From contig NZ_LT670847.1 in the NCBI RefSeq assembly GCF_900142895.1, forward strand, positions 1,612,001 to 1,676,000: 64,000 nucleotides of DNA. The letters are read 5' to 3'. Made by a program: the position numbers and the translations under genes. Source of the DNA: Vreelandella subglaciescola (GTDB lineage: Bacteria > Pseudomonadota > Gammaproteobacteria > Pseudomonadales > Halomonadaceae). The notes below the pieces were generated by a model. It was not told where the DNA came from. It worked only from the letters and a program-made list of their open reading frames with translations, and did no database searches. This document shows, piece after piece, positions 1 to 10,579 of the stretch (its first letter is position 1; the number at the start of each line of letters is the position of its first letter).

Positions 1-555
1 CACACCACCGGTTATTGTTGCACTACCGCTGAGCGTAATGTTCTGACACGATGTCACGGCTGAACCAAAGGGGGTCACGACGTCATCACTCGGGTCATCA
101 TATTTCAATAAAATAGTCGTGCTTTCTGCCCTTCCGCGCTCGCGCCCACCAGCGACGCCTTTTGTTACCACATAGTGGCCACCCTCGGATAGTATTAACG
201 AGATATAGACGCATTCAGGCTGCCCATTGCGCTCACAGCCATAATTAAGCTTCTTCAGATTGGCTGAATAATTCTTGTCAAGCTCATCCCAATCCATCGC
301 TTGTAAGATACTTAAAGTTACTTTCTTGCCAGCATCATTGAATCTATCTTTTTTGATGCTTCTGCGATCCAAGACACTTGCCGCGGCAATCTCGGCATTC
401 ATCTGTGCCTGGGCAGAGGCGCGATAATTCCCCGCCAAGCGCTCGTCGATCAGCGAGCTTTGCATACCGGAAATACCCACTACCAGGGCGCCGGTTAGAA
501 GCGCCAGCACGATAACCAGCGCCGCGCCCCGCTGTTGTTTCATTGCCTGACCCAT
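1..555 (-). CDS. pilX: PilX-like minor pilin assembly protein, C-terminus cut by window edge
   Basis: The reading frame is open from an ATG at 555 to the window edge (185 codons, no stop). The N-terminus RGAALVIVLALLTGALVVGI, followed by a stretch containing SLIDERLAGNYRASAQAQ, is typical of the PilX N-terminal domain: a hydrophobic helix followed by the MQ..ERLAGN.R signature. PilX is a minor pilin that helps to initiate type IV pilus assembly at the inner membrane. The start codon overlaps the pilW stop by one base (TAATG), so the two are translationally coupled. An alternative start lies five codons in (MKQQRG). The next gene to the left would be expected to be pilY1, but it is outside the window. 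Confidence 0.82.
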   Translation of the reverse strand, partial: MGQAMKQQRGAALVIVLALLTGALVVGISGMQSSLIDERLAGNYRASAQAQMNAEIAAASVLDRRSIKKDRFNDAGKKVTLSILQAMDWDELDKNYSANLKKLNYGCERNGQPECVYISLILSEGGHYVVTKGVAGGRERGRAESTTILLKYDDPSDDVVTPFGSAVTSCQNITLSGSATITGGV

Positions 556-1082
556 TACTGGCTTTCCTCCGGCGACGCACCGCCATTAGCAAAGTACTTG
601 TCCACAATCGACTGGCGCTTGGCTACCCGGAATATGATAGCTTCGCCGTTCTTTTCCAGCGGTAAAGAGATTTCGACCACATTCCCCTTATCATCAAGCA
701 GGTCATTCTCCTCACAGTCGTCTTCTGACCAATTTCCATCAAACGACCGGGGAAACGTGACCAGCGGCTGATTTTTATCAATGTCTTGCAATGTGCATTC
801 ACACTGATCGTCCTTGTCCTTATTTATCTGGCACTGGAGCGTATAAGGCATGCCCTCGCCATCGTCCTTGCTCTGCCGAATACCGGCACTCAGCGTATGG
901 GCCGCAAAGATCACCGTTTCCTGCTTGCGGCTTAGCTCACCAACGGTTTGAAACGTCTGCAGCGTGGTCAGGAATAAAGAACCGGCACCCAGCACCACAA
1001 GGCTGCCCACCAATAGCGCCACCATCAGCTCTATCAGGGTAAAACCGGCCTGCCGGGATGCGGATATCATGGCGTACCTCAC
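555..1082 (-). CDS. pilW: PilW-like minor pilin
   Basis: A 175-residue protein with a class III prepilin signal (QAGFTLIELMVALLVGSLVV), cleaved between G and F with Glu5 of the mature protein present. This is a type IV pilus minor pilin processed by PilD and inserted in the inner membrane. The place between pilV and pilX identifies it as PilW. It is short for PilW, which is often 250 residues or more. It overlaps pilV by four bases (ATGA) and pilX by one, so the cluster is one operon. The PilW name rests mainly on order; the prepilin assignment is secure. Confidence 0.8.
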   Translation of the reverse strand: MRYAMISASRQAGFTLIELMVALLVGSLVVLGAGSLFLTTLQTFQTVGELSRKQETVIFAAHTLSAGIRQSKDDGEGMPYTLQCQINKDKDDQCECTLQDIDKNQPLVTFPRSFDGNWSEDDCEENDLLDDKGNVVEISLPLEKNGEAIIFRVAKRQSIVDKYFANGGASPEESQ

Positions 1083-1489
1083 GTGTTTTCCGGCAGGCGG
1101 ACGGTATAGGTCACGGCACCGTAGCCGTCTTCGTTTTCGACGTTATCCAGCGTCACCGTAATCGTGTAGGTGCAGCTGTTTCCCGTGATATCCAGCGTGG
1201 CATTGCGCAAGGGGTTGGAAGGCGTATCGCGTTCCCAGTGCTTTTTCCAATCTGTCTGCATACCGGCAAGCTTCAGCTCATCGGATGTGCAGTTATTGGC
1301 ATCCGCAAGTGCTTCCCAGAGCCGTTCCTGAGCATCCACGGCGGCAAGGGTGGCAACCGAGTGCTGGTAGCCGCGGCTGGCGCTATTCAGGGCATTAAGC
1401 TGCATGGCGGCGATGCCCATCAGCCCGAACGAGAGGATGGCCAGCGCCACCAGCGCTTCAATCAGGGTAAAGCCGTGCTGGCGCTTCAT
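1079..1489 (-). CDS. pilV: PilV-like minor pilin
   Basis: A 136-residue prepilin-like protein that starts MKRQHGFTLIEALVALAILS. The short signal, the cleavage site before Phe, Glu5, and the following helix FGLMGIAAMQLNAL with the stretch containing SATLAAVDAQERLW match the PilV family (type IV pilus modification protein). It works with FimT, PilW and PilX in priming the pilus at the inner membrane. It overlaps both neighbours by four bases. Confidence 0.85.
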   Translation of the reverse strand: MKRQHGFTLIEALVALAILSFGLMGIAAMQLNALNSASRGYQHSVATLAAVDAQERLWEALADANNCTSDELKLAGMQTDWKKHWERDTPSNPLRNATLDITGNSCTYTITVTLDNVENEDGYGAVTYTVRLPENT

Positions 1490-2058
1490 GGTGCCTCCCT
1501 GCGGATACTGCCCGTTATGTTGATGAACAGAGTTACTGGATAGTCGTCGCTATTGTGTTCAAGGTCGTCCGGCATAAACGCCAGCTGGCAAACGCCCGAA
1601 CCCCCGTTGAGGCAGTCATCAATGTCCGCTGTGCCCAGCGGCTCGAAGGTAAGCGAAAACTTTTTGTCCGGCTTACTTAGGTGATTCAGTTGGCCGATAC
1701 GCAGCGGTTCTGCATCAGCGCCGACACCTGGTTCAACGACCCGATAGCACCACGCCGGATAGGTGTAGCGCTCTTTGTCGTCATTTTGCTCCAGGGTTTC
1801 ATCATCGCGGCAACCTTCTGGGTGGCGGCCGGAAGCATCAACAACCGGAGGCAAAAAATCGATGCGCACATCGCGGCTTTGCTTGATGGCCTCGCTGCGC
1901 GCCAGCGTTAGCGCTGAGGTGACCGTATTAACGTCAGCATTGGCCTGCTGGCGTTCCCAGAAGGTCGACCATGCCGGTACGGCGAATACCGCAAGCATCG
2001 CCGCGATGGCCAGCGTTACCAAGAGTTCGATGAGGGTAAAACCGCGCATCCGCCGCAT
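1486..2058 (-). CDS. fimT: FimT/GspH-type pseudopilin
   Basis: A 190-residue protein that starts [20 protein letters not shown], with the motif WSTFWERQQANADVNTVTSA and ALTLARSEAIKQSRDVRI. The long N-terminal helix followed by L..ARSEAIKR is the hallmark of the FimT/FimU/GspH family. Members are minor pilins of the type IV pilus tip complex, and some bind DNA during uptake. It lies directly after the pilin gene and overlaps pilV by four bases. FimT and FimU cannot be told apart here. Confidence 0.82.
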   Translation of the reverse strand: MRRMRGFTLIELLVTLAIAAMLAVFAVPAWSTFWERQQANADVNTVTSALTLARSEAIKQSRDVRIDFLPPVVDASGRHPEGCRDDETLEQNDDKERYTYPAWCYRVVEPGVGADAEPLRIGQLNHLSKPDKKFSLTFEPLGTADIDDCLNGGSGVCQLAFMPDDLEHNSDDYPVTLFINITGSIRREAP

Positions 2059-2493
2059 TTACCAGCACTCTTGGGGTGTTTTTTCACCCTTGGCATTAAG
2101 CGTCAGATCACTATTACAGCCATCGCCACGGTTGGTCGTGGCAATTAGCGTGTAGCCACCGTCTTTTTTGACGTCGTCGCTCGGCTTGATCGTGTAATTC
2201 TCTTGGGGAGACTTGCCCTCTGCCGCTTTACAGCCGTCATAGCTGTACGTTTTGGTATAGCAGCGCTCCATGGCGCCACCGGCCTTCAGCAAGCCGGCCT
2301 TGCCGTCGCTGAGTACGGCGCGCTCGACGTATTGGGTATAGGCGGGATAGGCGATGGTGGCCAGAATGCCGATTATCGCCAGCACGACCAGCAGTTCGAT
2401 CAACGTAAAGCCGCGCTGGCGGTCGGGCAGACGGCCAGCGCGGGAAAAGGCGGAACGGTAAGGCACGGCGGATGCTCCTTGCGGTCGACTCAT
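2059..2493 (-). CDS. pilE: PilE-like type IV pilin
   Basis: A 144-residue type IV pilin-like protein with the prepilin motif [20 protein letters not shown] followed by [13 protein letters not shown]. The leader before the cleavage site is unusually long (27 residues), so translation may begin further in. A C-terminal Cys pair (GDGCNSD and PQECW) could form the disulphide loop typical of pilins. It heads the minor-pilin operon; in Pseudomonas the pilE-like gene is at the other end, after pilY1 and pilY2. It is probably a minor pilin, but a role as major pilin cannot be excluded. Confidence 0.78.
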   Translation of the reverse strand: MSRPQGASAVPYRSAFSRAGRLPDRQRGFTLIELLVVLAIIGILATIAYPAYTQYVERAVLSDGKAGLLKAGGAMERCYTKTYSYDGCKAAEGKSPQENYTIKPSDDVKKDGGYTLIATTNRGDGCNSDLTLNAKGEKTPQECW

Positions 2494-2543
2494 ACGTTTT
2501 CAGTATGTCGCAAACCGTTACGCATTACATCCGCCCGTGCCAA

Positions 2544-3557
2544 TCAACCCTTGGCAATCACGTCTTCGCGCAGCTCGCGCGGCATGGAGAAGGTAATGTC
2601 TTCTTCGCGCCCGGCCAGCTCTTCGGGAAGGCTGGCGCCGAGATGTTGCAGGCGCTCGATAACGCCTTTGACCAGCACCTCGGGGGCGCTGGCACCGGCG
2701 GTCACGCCAATTTGCGTGACGCCGTCAAGCCAGCTGGCGTCGATCTGTTCGGCGTTGTCGATCAGGTAGGCCGGCGTGCCCATGCGCTCGGAAAGCTCGC
2801 GCAGGCGGTTGGAGTTGGAGCTGTTGGGGCTGCCCACAACCAGTACCAGGCCGCTGCCGGTGGCAAGTTCGCGCACCGCGTCCTGACGGTTTTGCGTGGC
2901 ATAGCAGATGTCGTTCTTGCGTGGCCCCTGAATCTCGGGGAAGCGCTCGCGCAGCGCGTCGATCACCTTGGCGGTATCGTCCATGGACAGCGTGGTCTGG
3001 GTGACAAAGGCCAGTTTTCCCGGATTATTGACCTCAAGCTTTGCCACGTCCGCTTCGTCTTCCACCAGATAAATGCGGCCGCCGTGTGAGGTATCGTAGC
3101 GCCCCATGGTGCCTTCGACCTCGGGGTGGCCGTGGTGGCCGATCAAAATGCATTCGTGGCCGCGCTTAGCGTAGCGCAGCACTTCCATGTGCACCTTGGT
3201 GACCAGCGGGCAGGTGGCGTCAAACACTTTCAACCCGCGGCGCTCGGCGTCCTGCTGCACCGCGCGTGATACGCCGTGGGCGGAGAAAATCACGATGACG
3301 TCGTCGGGGATTTCGTCGAGCTCTTCGACAAATACCGCGCCGCGCTCGCGCAGGGTTTCCACCACAAAGCGGTTGTGTACCACTTCGTGACGGACATAAA
3401 TGGGCGGGCCAAACACGTCCAGCGCCCGGTTGACGATATCAATCGCACGATCCACGCCGGCACAAAAGCCGCGCGGATTGGCCAGTTTGATGGCCACCGG
3501 CTGCGTCTCTGCAGCGCCGGTCTGTGCAGGATGTATCTGCACGGAATCAGTTTGCAT
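2544..3557 (-). CDS. ispH: 4-hydroxy-3-methylbut-2-enyl diphosphate reductase
   Basis: IspH (LytB) catalyses the last step of the MEP pathway, reducing HMBPP to IPP and DMAPP with a [4Fe-4S] cluster in the cytoplasm. The three cluster cysteines are visible in [25 protein letters not shown] and [11 protein letters not shown], and the substrate motif [11 protein letters not shown] is present. The start at 3557 (MQTDSVQ) has AAGG seven bases upstream; an in-frame ATG at 3584 is also possible. It is the last gene of the ribF-ileS-lspA-fkpB-ispH cluster, the same order as in E. coli. Confidence 0.96.
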   Translation of the reverse strand: MQTDSVQIHPAQTGAAETQPVAIKLANPRGFCAGVDRAIDIVNRALDVFGPPIYVRHEVVHNRFVVETLRERGAVFVEELDEIPDDVIVIFSAHGVSRAVQQDAERRGLKVFDATCPLVTKVHMEVLRYAKRGHECILIGHHGHPEVEGTMGRYDTSHGGRIYLVEDEADVAKLEVNNPGKLAFVTQTTLSMDDTAKVIDALRERFPEIQGPRKNDICYATQNRQDAVRELATGSGLVLVVGSPNSSNSNRLRELSERMGTPAYLIDNAEQIDASWLDGVTQIGVTAGASAPEVLVKGVIERLQHLGASLPEELAGREEDITFSMPRELREDVIAKG

Positions 3558-3612
3558 GGTGCCGCCTTGATGATAGTTCATCATGAATAGTTCATCGGTG
3601 CTGGTTGATGCT

Positions 3613-4077
3613 CTAGTGAGTGGTCGCGGGCTTCACGTTGATGACTTCCACCTCGAAGGTCAAGGTGCGCCCGGCCAGCGGGTGGTTGAAGTCAACCTCA
3701 ACGCGCTCACCGTCTACCTCTTTGACCACGCCGGGCAGCTCGGTTCCCGCTTTGTCGGCAAACGACAGCATCAAACCGGGCTCGGGCGTTTCGTCCCCGA
3801 AATCCTCGCGCTTGAGGGTCTGGATGTTTTGCTCATTGTGCTGACCGAAAGCGTGCTCGGGCGGGATCGCAAAGCTGTCGTGGGCGCCGGCGCCAAGCCC
3901 CTTCAGCGGATGCTCGAATCCCGGAGGAAGATTGCCGTCGCCAAACACGAACGTCGCCGGTTCCTTGTCTTTGGTGGAATCCACCACCGTGGCGTCTTCC
4001 AGCTTCAGCGTGAAGTGCAGGGTGATTTCCATGCCTTCATCGATCACGTAGTCGTGGAGATCGTCACTCATTGCCAA
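3613..4077 (-). CDS. fkpB: FKBP-type peptidyl-prolyl isomerase, SlpA/FkpB type
   Basis: A 154-residue FKBP-fold prolyl isomerase of the SlyD/SlpA group. It has the FKBP part ([20 protein letters not shown], then [11 protein letters not shown]) and the inserted-flap signature [17 protein letters not shown] near the C-terminus. It lacks the His-rich metal-binding tail of SlyD, which favours SlpA. It is a cytoplasmic folding helper. It sits between lspA and ispH, as fkpB does in E. coli. Confidence 0.93.
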   Translation of the reverse strand: MAMSDDLHDYVIDEGMEITLHFTLKLEDATVVDSTKDKEPATFVFGDGNLPPGFEHPLKGLGAGAHDSFAIPPEHAFGQHNEQNIQTLKREDFGDETPEPGLMLSFADKAGTELPGVVKEVDGERVEVDFNHPLAGRTLTFEVEVINVKPATTH

Positions 4078-4111
4078 TGCCTCGCTTAGTGAATGCGCCG
4101 GGTAAAACGGC

Positions 4112-4645
4112 TCAGGCGGTTGATGCTTTTTTGCGTCGCCGCTCGCCCACCATCGACTCCCAGATCATGCCGATGGCCCCCAGCGTAATGCCGATGTCGG
4201 CCACGTTAAACGCCGGATAGTACCAGCCGGCGGCGTGGAACGAGAGAAAGTCCACCACGTAGCCGTGTACCAGGCGGTCAAACAGGTTGCCCAGCGCCCC
4301 GCCGATAATCAGCGCCAGCGACACGGCGAGGCGCTTTTCATCGGTTTTCAGGCGCCACAGCCAGATGCTCAGCCCCACGCAGGCGCCCACGGCAATGGCG
4401 GCAAACAGCCAGCGTTGCCAGCCGGGATGGCTGGCCAGAAAACTGAACGCCGCGCCGGGGTTGTGCAACAGCGTCAGGTTAAAAAACGCCGTCACTTCTA
4501 CCGGTTGAGCATAGCCCAGCAGGCTGCTGGCGGCGTATTTGGTGGCCAGATCCAGCGCCAATACGGCGAGCGACAGCCACAGCCAGCGCATGGGGCGCTG
4601 CATGGGAGCCGGTTCTTTTGCGTGTGTCGCCGCGTGTTTAGGCAT
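4112..4645 (-). CDS. lspA: Prolipoprotein signal peptidase (signal peptidase II)
   Basis: A 177-residue inner-membrane aspartyl protease that removes signal peptides from lipid-modified prolipoproteins. Four membrane helices can be seen. The catalytic aspartates are in [15 protein letters not shown] and [11 protein letters not shown], and [10 protein letters not shown] is also conserved. The start chosen at 4645 overlaps the ileS stop by eight bases. A longer frame upstream would lie wholly inside ileS and has no family support; MQRPMRW further in is another option. It is coupled to ileS in the conserved ribF-ileS-lspA cluster. Confidence 0.94.
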   Translation of the reverse strand: MPKHAATHAKEPAPMQRPMRWLWLSLAVLALDLATKYAASSLLGYAQPVEVTAFFNLTLLHNPGAAFSFLASHPGWQRWLFAAIAVGACVGLSIWLWRLKTDEKRLAVSLALIIGGALGNLFDRLVHGYVVDFLSFHAAGWYYPAFNVADIGITLGAIGMIWESMVGERRRKKASTA

Positions 4646-7469
4646 AGTAACGAGTCTCGCCTTCGCCCTCGGGCAGGTTGCTGATGCAGCGCCCGCACAG
4701 GTCGGCGTGCTCGGCGTGCGCGCCGACGTCCGGGCGGTGGTGCCAGCAGCGCTCGCACTTGGCGTTGGCGCTGACACTGACTGCTACTTTCAGCCCCTCA
4801 AGCTCGGTGGCTTCGGCCTCGTGAGCCTCCGCCAGCGGCTTGAGCGTGACTTCACTGGTGAGCATCACAAAGCGCAGTTCGTCGCCCAGACGGGTAAGCG
4901 TGGCGTGGAGCGCGTCGTCGACGTAAAGCGTGACCTCGGCGGCAAGGCTACCCTTGATGACCTTGGCGTTGCGCGCGTCTTCCAGGCATTTGTTGACCGC
5001 GTTTTTGACCTCGAGAAGCTGCGCCCAGAACGCGCGGCCCATGTCGGCGTCGTCGGAAAGCGTCTCAAGCCCGGTGTAATACTCTTCCAGCAGCACGCTG
5101 TCGCCGCGCTCGCCGGGAATGTGCTCGAAGATTTCTTCGGCGGTGAACGACAGAATCGGCGCGATCCAGCGCGATAGCGCCTGTACCACGTGGTACAGCG
5201 CGGTTTGCGCGCTGCGGCGTGCCAGCGAATCGGTTTGCGTGGTGTACTGGCGATCCTTGATCACGTCGAGGTAGAAGCCGCCCAGCTCGCCGGCGCAGAA
5301 GCCGTGCACCTGCTGGTAAACATCGAGGAAACGGTACTCGTCGAAGGCCGTTTCGATGCGTGCCTGAAGCTGCGCGGCGCGGTCTACCACCCAGCGGTCG
5401 AGCGCCAGCATGTCGTCAAACGCCACGGCATCTTTGCTGGGATCAAAGCCGTTAAGGTTGGAAAGCAGGAAGCGCGAAGTGTTGCGAATACGGCGGTAAA
5501 CGTCGGCGGTGCGCTTGAGGATTTCATCCGAGACGGCCATCTCGCCCGAGTAGTCGGTGGAGGCGACCCACAGGCGCAGGATATCGGCGCCGAGCTTGTC
5601 CATCACCTGCTGCGGAGCGACCACGTTGCCCGTGGACTTGGACATCTTGTGGCCCTTGGCATCCACGGTGAAGCCGTGGGTCAACAGCTCGCGGTACGGC
5701 GGATGGCCATCGATGGCGCAGCCGGTCAGCAGCGACGAATGGAACCAGCCGCGGTGCTGGTCCGAGCCTTCCAGGTACAGATCGGCCCGCGGGCCGCTTT
5801 CGTGGCCGTGAGGGTGCGAGCCGCGCAGCACGTGGCGGTGCGTGGTACCGGAGTCAAACCAGACGTCGAGAGTGTCAGTGACCTTTTCGTAGTCGTCGGC
5901 TTCAGCGCCCAAAAGCTCCGCCGGCTCAAGGGCAAACCAGGCATCGATGCCGCCCTGCTCTACGCGCTTGGCCGCTTCTTCGATCAGCCCCACGGTGCGC
6001 GGGTGCAGCTCGCCGGTTTGCTTGTGCAGAAACAGCGGGATCGGCACGCCCCAGTTACGCTGGCGGGAAATGCACCAGTCCGGGCGATTGGCGATCATCG
6101 CGTGCAGGCGTGCCTGCCCCCAGCCCGGGGTAAACGCCGTGGCATCAACGCCTTCGAGCGCACGTTCGCGCAGCGTTTTGCCGTCTTTACCGGCAACGTC
6201 CATGCCCACAAACCACTGCGCCGTGGCGCGGTAGATCACCGGCGTTTTGTGGCGCCAGCAGTGCATGTAGCTGTGGGTAATGGGCGTGTGCGCCAACAGC
6301 GCGTCTTCTTCGCGCAGCTTCTCGACAATGTTGGGATTGGCCTTCCAGATCATCTGCCCGCCGAAAAACTCAAGGTCATCGGCGTACACGCCGTTGCCCT
6401 GCACCGGGTTGAGCATGTCGTCAAAGCTCATGCCGTGATCGCGGCAGGTCAAAAAGTCATCCATGCCGTAGGACGGCGCCGAGTGCACGATACCGGTGCT
6501 GCCCACGTCGCATTCGACGTAGTCGGCCAGATAAATCGGTGCCAGCCGCGCGTAAAGCGGGTGACGAAAGCGGATCAGATCCAGCGCCTTGCCCTGCGCC
6601 GTGGCGATCACGTCGCCCTGCAGACCGAAACGCGCCAGGCAGCTTTCCACCAGCTCTTCGGCGAGCAGCAGCAAGCGGCTGCCGGTATCGACCAGCGCGT
6701 AGGTGAAGTCGGGATGAACGTTGAGCGCCTGGTTGGCGGGGATCGTCCAGGGCGTGGTGGTCCAGATGGCCACTGCCGCGGGTTTGCCAAGCTCGCTCAA
6801 ACCGAACGCGGCGGCGAGTTTATCGGCATCTTCCACGGGAAACGCGACGTCAATGGCGTCGGATTTCTTGTCAGCGTATTCCACTTCGGCTTCGGCCAGC
6901 GCCGAGCGGCAGTCAAAGCACCAGTTGACCGGCTTCAGGCCCTTGAACACGTAGCCGGTTTCGACCATCTCGCCCAGCGTGCGGATCTCGCCGGCTTCGT
7001 TGGCGTAATCCATGGAGCGATAGGGGTTGTCCCAGTCGCCGATCACGCCGAGGCGGACAAAGTCGGCCAGCTGGGTTTCGATCTGCGCGCCGGCGTATTC
7101 GCGGCACAGGCCGCGTGCATGGGCAGGCTCCAGATTCTTGCCGTGGGTGGTTTCGACCTTGTGCTCAATGGGCAGGCCGTGGCAGTCCCAACCCGGCACG
7201 TAGGGTGCATCAAAGCCCGCCAGGTTTTTCGACTTGACGATGATGTCCTTGAGAATCTTGTTGACGGCGTGACCGATATGGATGCTGCCGTTGGCGTAGG
7301 GAGGGCCATCGTGGAGCACAAACAGCGGCCGGCCCGCGCGCGACTGGCGCAGGCGCGAGTAAATACCCAGATCCTGCCACTGCGACACGCGCCCCGGCTC
7401 GCGCTTGGGCAACATACCGCGCATGGGAAAATCGGTTTCAGGCAGGTTTAGCGTGTGCTTATAATCCAT
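4638..7469 (-). CDS. ileS: Isoleucyl-tRNA synthetase
   Basis: A 943-residue class I aminoacyl-tRNA synthetase that charges tRNA-Ile. HIGH is seen in [21 protein letters not shown] in [12 protein letters not shown], the editing domain lies between them, and a C-terminal zinc finger is given by CERCWHHRP and DLCGRC. The start at 7469 ([18 protein letters not shown]) gives the usual bacterial length; the frame extends upstream to 7607 into ribF without family support. It is seven bases after ribF and overlaps lspA. Confidence 0.97.
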   Translation of the reverse strand: MDYKHTLNLPETDFPMRGMLPKREPGRVSQWQDLGIYSRLRQSRAGRPLFVLHDGPPYANGSIHIGHAVNKILKDIIVKSKNLAGFDAPYVPGWDCHGLPIEHKVETTHGKNLEPAHARGLCREYAGAQIETQLADFVRLGVIGDWDNPYRSMDYANEAGEIRTLGEMVETGYVFKGLKPVNWCFDCRSALAEAEVEYADKKSDAIDVAFPVEDADKLAAAFGLSELGKPAAVAIWTTTPWTIPANQALNVHPDFTYALVDTGSRLLLLAEELVESCLARFGLQGDVIATAQGKALDLIRFRHPLYARLAPIYLADYVECDVGSTGIVHSAPSYGMDDFLTCRDHGMSFDDMLNPVQGNGVYADDLEFFGGQMIWKANPNIVEKLREEDALLAHTPITHSYMHCWRHKTPVIYRATAQWFVGMDVAGKDGKTLRERALEGVDATAFTPGWGQARLHAMIANRPDWCISRQRNWGVPIPLFLHKQTGELHPRTVGLIEEAAKRVEQGGIDAWFALEPAELLGAEADDYEKVTDTLDVWFDSGTTHRHVLRGSHPHGHESGPRADLYLEGSDQHRGWFHSSLLTGCAIDGHPPYRELLTHGFTVDAKGHKMSKSTGNVVAPQQVMDKLGADILRLWVASTDYSGEMAVSDEILKRTADVYRRIRNTSRFLLSNLNGFDPSKDAVAFDDMLALDRWVVDRAAQLQARIETAFDEYRFLDVYQQVHGFCAGELGGFYLDVIKDRQYTTQTDSLARRSAQTALYHVVQALSRWIAPILSFTAEEIFEHIPGERGDSVLLEEYYTGLETLSDDADMGRAFWAQLLEVKNAVNKCLEDARNAKVIKGSLAAEVTLYVDDALHATLTRLGDELRFVMLTSEVTLKPLAEAHEAEATELEGLKVAVSVSANAKCERCWHHRPDVGAHAEHADLCGRCISNLPEGEGETRYYA

Positions 7470-7476
7470 AGTCCGG

Positions 7477-8529
7477 TCAGCCGTCGTTAGCATCAGCGGC
7501 ATTACCCGCCGAGGAAGAGTCAAAAGAGGAAGAATCAGAAGAAGCCGCCTCACGCCCAAGCGGGGCCGAGGCCAGCGGTAAAGCGTCGTTCTCATCAATG
7601 GCGGCATCGGTCAGGTAACGCCGTGCGCACGCTTGATCCCGGGCAATCTGGGCTTTCAGTGCGGCAAAATCGTCGAACTTGACCTCGCCGCGCAGCCTGG
7701 CGCAGGGGTACGCCGTCATCCGCTGCCCGTATAAGTCGCCGCTAAAATCAAACAGATGCACCTCAAGGGTGGGGCGTTTGGCGCCGACCGTCGGGCGAAA
7801 GCCCACGTTGGCAACGCCTGGGTAGCGCGCGCCGTTTTCAAGCTCGGCCACCACGGCAAAAACGCCGCGCAGCGTTAACGGCTGCGACAACAGCGGTAAA
7901 TTGGCCGTGGGGGCGCCGATGGTGCGCCCCAGCTGCTGGTCGCGCACCACGCGCCCGTCAAGCGAATACGCTCGCCCCAAAAGCCGCGCCGTACCGATAA
8001 AGTTGCCGCTCGCCAGCAACGTGCGCACCCGCGTGCTGGAAACGCGCTCGCCGTCTACGTCAAAGCTGCGGGTGTGCTCAACGCCAAACCCGCTCTCGCG
8101 GCCGGCGGTTTTCAGCAGGGTAAAATCGCCGCGCCGATCGCAGCCAAAGCGGAAGTCGTCGCCGACGACCAAGTGCTTGATGCCCAGTCCTTCGAGCAGT
8201 ACCTGATCGATAAATTCGCGGCCGGTCAGGCTGCGCAGCGCGTCGTTAAACGGCAGGCAGAGCACTTGGTCAACGCCGTGACCCCGCAGCAGGCGGACTT
8301 TTTCACGCAGCCGGGTTAGCCGTGGCGGCGCTTGCTCACCGGCAAAAAACTCCCGCGGCTGGGGCTCGAACACCACTACAGTCAGTGGCACCCCTAGGCG
8401 TGCGGCGTGTTCGCGGCACTGCTGCAAGATCGCCTGATGGCCACGATGCACGCCGTCAAAATTACCGATGGTTGCCACGCAACCCCGGTGAGACGCCTGT
8501 ATATTGTGCAAACCTCGTATGACGCGCAT
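7477..8529 (-). CDS. ribF: Bifunctional riboflavin kinase / FAD synthetase
   Basis: A 350-residue cytoplasmic enzyme that converts riboflavin to FMN and FMN to FAD. The N-terminal nucleotidyltransferase motif is [18 protein letters not shown]. The C-terminal flavokinase motif is [15 protein letters not shown], followed by [12 protein letters not shown]. The start at 8529 ([11 protein letters not shown]) fits the family better than the upstream 8562. The last 30 or so residues are a Ser/Ala-rich, poorly conserved tail, an extension beyond the usual end. It is the first gene of the cluster. Confidence 0.95.
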   Translation of the reverse strand: MRVIRGLHNIQASHRGCVATIGNFDGVHRGHQAILQQCREHAARLGVPLTVVVFEPQPREFFAGEQAPPRLTRLREKVRLLRGHGVDQVLCLPFNDALRSLTGREFIDQVLLEGLGIKHLVVGDDFRFGCDRRGDFTLLKTAGRESGFGVEHTRSFDVDGERVSSTRVRTLLASGNFIGTARLLGRAYSLDGRVVRDQQLGRTIGAPTANLPLLSQPLTLRGVFAVVAELENGARYPGVANVGFRPTVGAKRPTLEVHLFDFSGDLYGQRMTAYPCARLRGEVKFDDFAALKAQIARDQACARRYLTDAAIDENDALPLASAPLGREAASSDSSSFDSSSAGNAADANDG

Positions 8530-8631
8530 GCCACCCCAGCCGTTGATTGTCGCCGAATACACGTTCGGCGCGTAAAACCACCGATTATAACCAACCCCGC
8601 GCGGTGATGTCGGCCTCGGGTTGGTTTATCG

Positions 8632-10209
8632 CTAACCGCGCATGGTCAAATGCCGCGGCCTGAGCCCCAAAAGCGCCAGCCAGACAAAGTAAATGCCGGC
8701 ACCAACCCCCACCAGCAGAGCAACCCAGGCCGCGCGCTGGGCCAGGCCGAAATCAAACCATGCCTGCACCCCGGGGGCCAGCGCAAACAGCGCGGCGGCC
8801 ATCAACCCGCCACCGCCAACCAGCTGCACGGCAAAACGCCGCCAGCCGGGCTGAAAGGTCAGCACGCCCTGCTTACGCAGCAGCCAGGCCAGCAGCCCGG
8901 CATTCAAAAAGGCCGAAAGCGCGGTGGCCAGCGCCAAGCCCGCGTGCGCCAGCGGCCAGATCAGCATCAGGTTAAGCGCCATATTGGCCACCATGGCGAC
9001 AATACCCACCTTGACCGGCGTTTTGGTGTCCTGGCGGGCAAAAAAGCCCGGTGCCAGCACTTTGATCAGCATGAACGCCGGCAGCCCGACGGCGTAGGCC
9101 CGCAGGCTCATTGCCGCCATGTGGATATCCTGCTCGGTCATCGCGCCGTAGTGAAACAGCGTGATCAGAAGCGGCTCAGCGAGTACCACAAGCGCCAACG
9201 CCGCCGGCAGCCCCAACAGCAACACCAGGCGGATCGCCCAGTCGAGCATCGCCGAAAAATGCGTTTTTGACTGCTCGGTATGACGCCTGGAAAGCGCGGG
9301 CAGAATCACCGTGCCGATGGCCACCCCGAATACGCCCAGCGGCAGCTCCACCAAGCGGTCGGAATAGTACAGCCACGACACGCTGCCGGCGGTCAACAGT
9401 GAGGCCAGCACGGTATCCAGCAGCAGGTTGATCTGCGATACCGAGACGCCAAACAGCGCCGGCGCCATCAGCTTTAAAATACGCTTGACGCCGGGGTGAG
9501 AAAAGTTCGGCCACGGCGCGGGCAACAGCCCCAGCCGCCACAAGAACGGCACCTGAAACGCCAGCTGCGCGACCCCCGCAATCAGCACGCCCCACGCTAA
9601 CGCCATGGCCGGCGCCTGCATCAGCGGCATTAACACAAGGGCGGCGCCAATCAGCGATAGGTTCAGCAGCACCGGGGTAAACGCCGGCACGGCAAAACGG
9701 CTATAGGTGTTTAATACGCTGCCGGAAAACGCCGTCAGCGAAATCAGCAGCAAATACGGGAACGTCAGCCGCAGCATATCCGTGGTTAGCGCGAGTTTTT
9801 CGGGGTCGCGGCCAAAGCCCGGCGCAAATAGCCACACCAGCCACGGCGCGGCGAGCATGGCAAACGCCGTCAGCAGCGCTAGCATCGCGCTTAGGCTGCC
9901 GGCGGTGGCGTTCAACAGCTCGCGGACCTCACGGCGGGTGCGCTGGGTGGAGTACTCCGACAGCACCGGCACAAAGGCCTGATTAAACGCCCCTTCGGCA
10001 AACAGGCGGCGCAGAAAATTGGGAATCTTGAAGGCAACAAAAAACGCATCCGCCCCGCCGCCTGCGCCCAGCAGCGCCGCTATCACCACGTCGCGCGCAA
10101 GCCCCATGACCCGTGAAAGCATGGTCATAGCGCTGACCACCAGCCCCGAGCCCATAAGCCCTCTGCGCGCCGGCGGTGCGGTATCGTTTGCCGATGTGTC
10201 TGTGCTCAT
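8632..10209 (-). CDS. murJ: Lipid II flippase MurJ
   Basis: A 525-residue polytopic membrane protein of the MOP exporter superfamily with about 14 hydrophobic segments. It opens with VVSAMTMLSRVMGLARDVVI and later FKIPNFLRRLFAEGAFNQAF, both signatures of MurJ. It flips lipid II across the inner membrane for peptidoglycan synthesis. The start at 10209 (MSTDTSAND) is preferred to 10269, which would run into the rpsT terminator. It lies between rpsT and ribF, as in many gammaproteobacteria. Confidence 0.95.
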   Translation of the reverse strand: MSTDTSANDTAPPARRGLMGSGLVVSAMTMLSRVMGLARDVVIAALLGAGGGADAFFVAFKIPNFLRRLFAEGAFNQAFVPVLSEYSTQRTRREVRELLNATAGSLSAMLALLTAFAMLAAPWLVWLFAPGFGRDPEKLALTTDMLRLTFPYLLLISLTAFSGSVLNTYSRFAVPAFTPVLLNLSLIGAALVLMPLMQAPAMALAWGVLIAGVAQLAFQVPFLWRLGLLPAPWPNFSHPGVKRILKLMAPALFGVSVSQINLLLDTVLASLLTAGSVSWLYYSDRLVELPLGVFGVAIGTVILPALSRRHTEQSKTHFSAMLDWAIRLVLLLGLPAALALVVLAEPLLITLFHYGAMTEQDIHMAAMSLRAYAVGLPAFMLIKVLAPGFFARQDTKTPVKVGIVAMVANMALNLMLIWPLAHAGLALATALSAFLNAGLLAWLLRKQGVLTFQPGWRRFAVQLVGGGGLMAAALFALAPGVQAWFDFGLAQRAAWVALLVGVGAGIYFVWLALLGLRPRHLTMRG

Positions 10210-10269
10210 CGCTTGTTTTCCACGCTGGGTCTGTCTGGCGGTATTGTCACTGACCCGTTTACCGGACAC

Positions 10270-10297
10270 AAAAAAACCGGCCGCAGCCGGTTTTTTT
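10270..10297 (-). terminator. Rho-independent terminator after rpsT
   Basis: The inverted repeat AAAAAAACCGGC / GCCGGTTTTTTT has a 4-base loop (10282-10285) and lies 16 bases past the rpsT stop. Both strands end in T runs, so it could act in either direction. It separates rpsT from murJ. Confidence 0.88.
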
Positions 10298-10312
10298 GAG
10301 GCGTCTGCCGAC

Positions 10313-10579
10313 TTACGCCGCCAGTGCCTTAATGCGCTTGTTCAAGCGGCTCTTCAGGCGTGCGGCCTTTTTCTTGGACAGCACGTCTTTGTCGGCGATG
10401 CGGTCGATGACCGGCTGCGCCGCCTGGAAAGCTTCCATCGACTTGGTGTGATCACCGGTGCCGATCGCTTTGATGACGCGCTTAACGTAGGTACGCACCA
10501 TGCTGCGCTGTCCGGATTTCAGGACGCGACGTTGCTCGGCCTGACGGGCGCGCTTGCGGGCTTGCTTGGTGTTCGCCAC
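10313..10579 (-). CDS. rpsT: 30S ribosomal protein S20
   Basis: An 88-residue, Lys/Arg-rich protein with the S20 start MANTKQARKRARQAEQRR and the conserved segment IDRIADKDVLSKKKAARLKS. It binds 16S rRNA early in small-subunit assembly. It is monocistronic, has a strong terminator behind it, and its start is preceded by AGGAGAT. Confidence 0.97.
   Translation of the reverse strand: MANTKQARKRARQAEQRRVLKSGQRSMVRTYVKRVIKAIGTGDHTKSMEAFQAAQPVIDRIADKDVLSKKKAARLKSRLNKRIKALAA

Noticed and set aside
2472..3089. 205-codon plus-strand ORF opposite ispH
   Set aside because: Antisense shadow of ispH; no motif or ribosome site.
5190..7451. A 753-codon ORF opposite ileS
   Set aside because: It is an antisense shadow caused by the GC-rich codon use of ileS; no family motif and no start signal.
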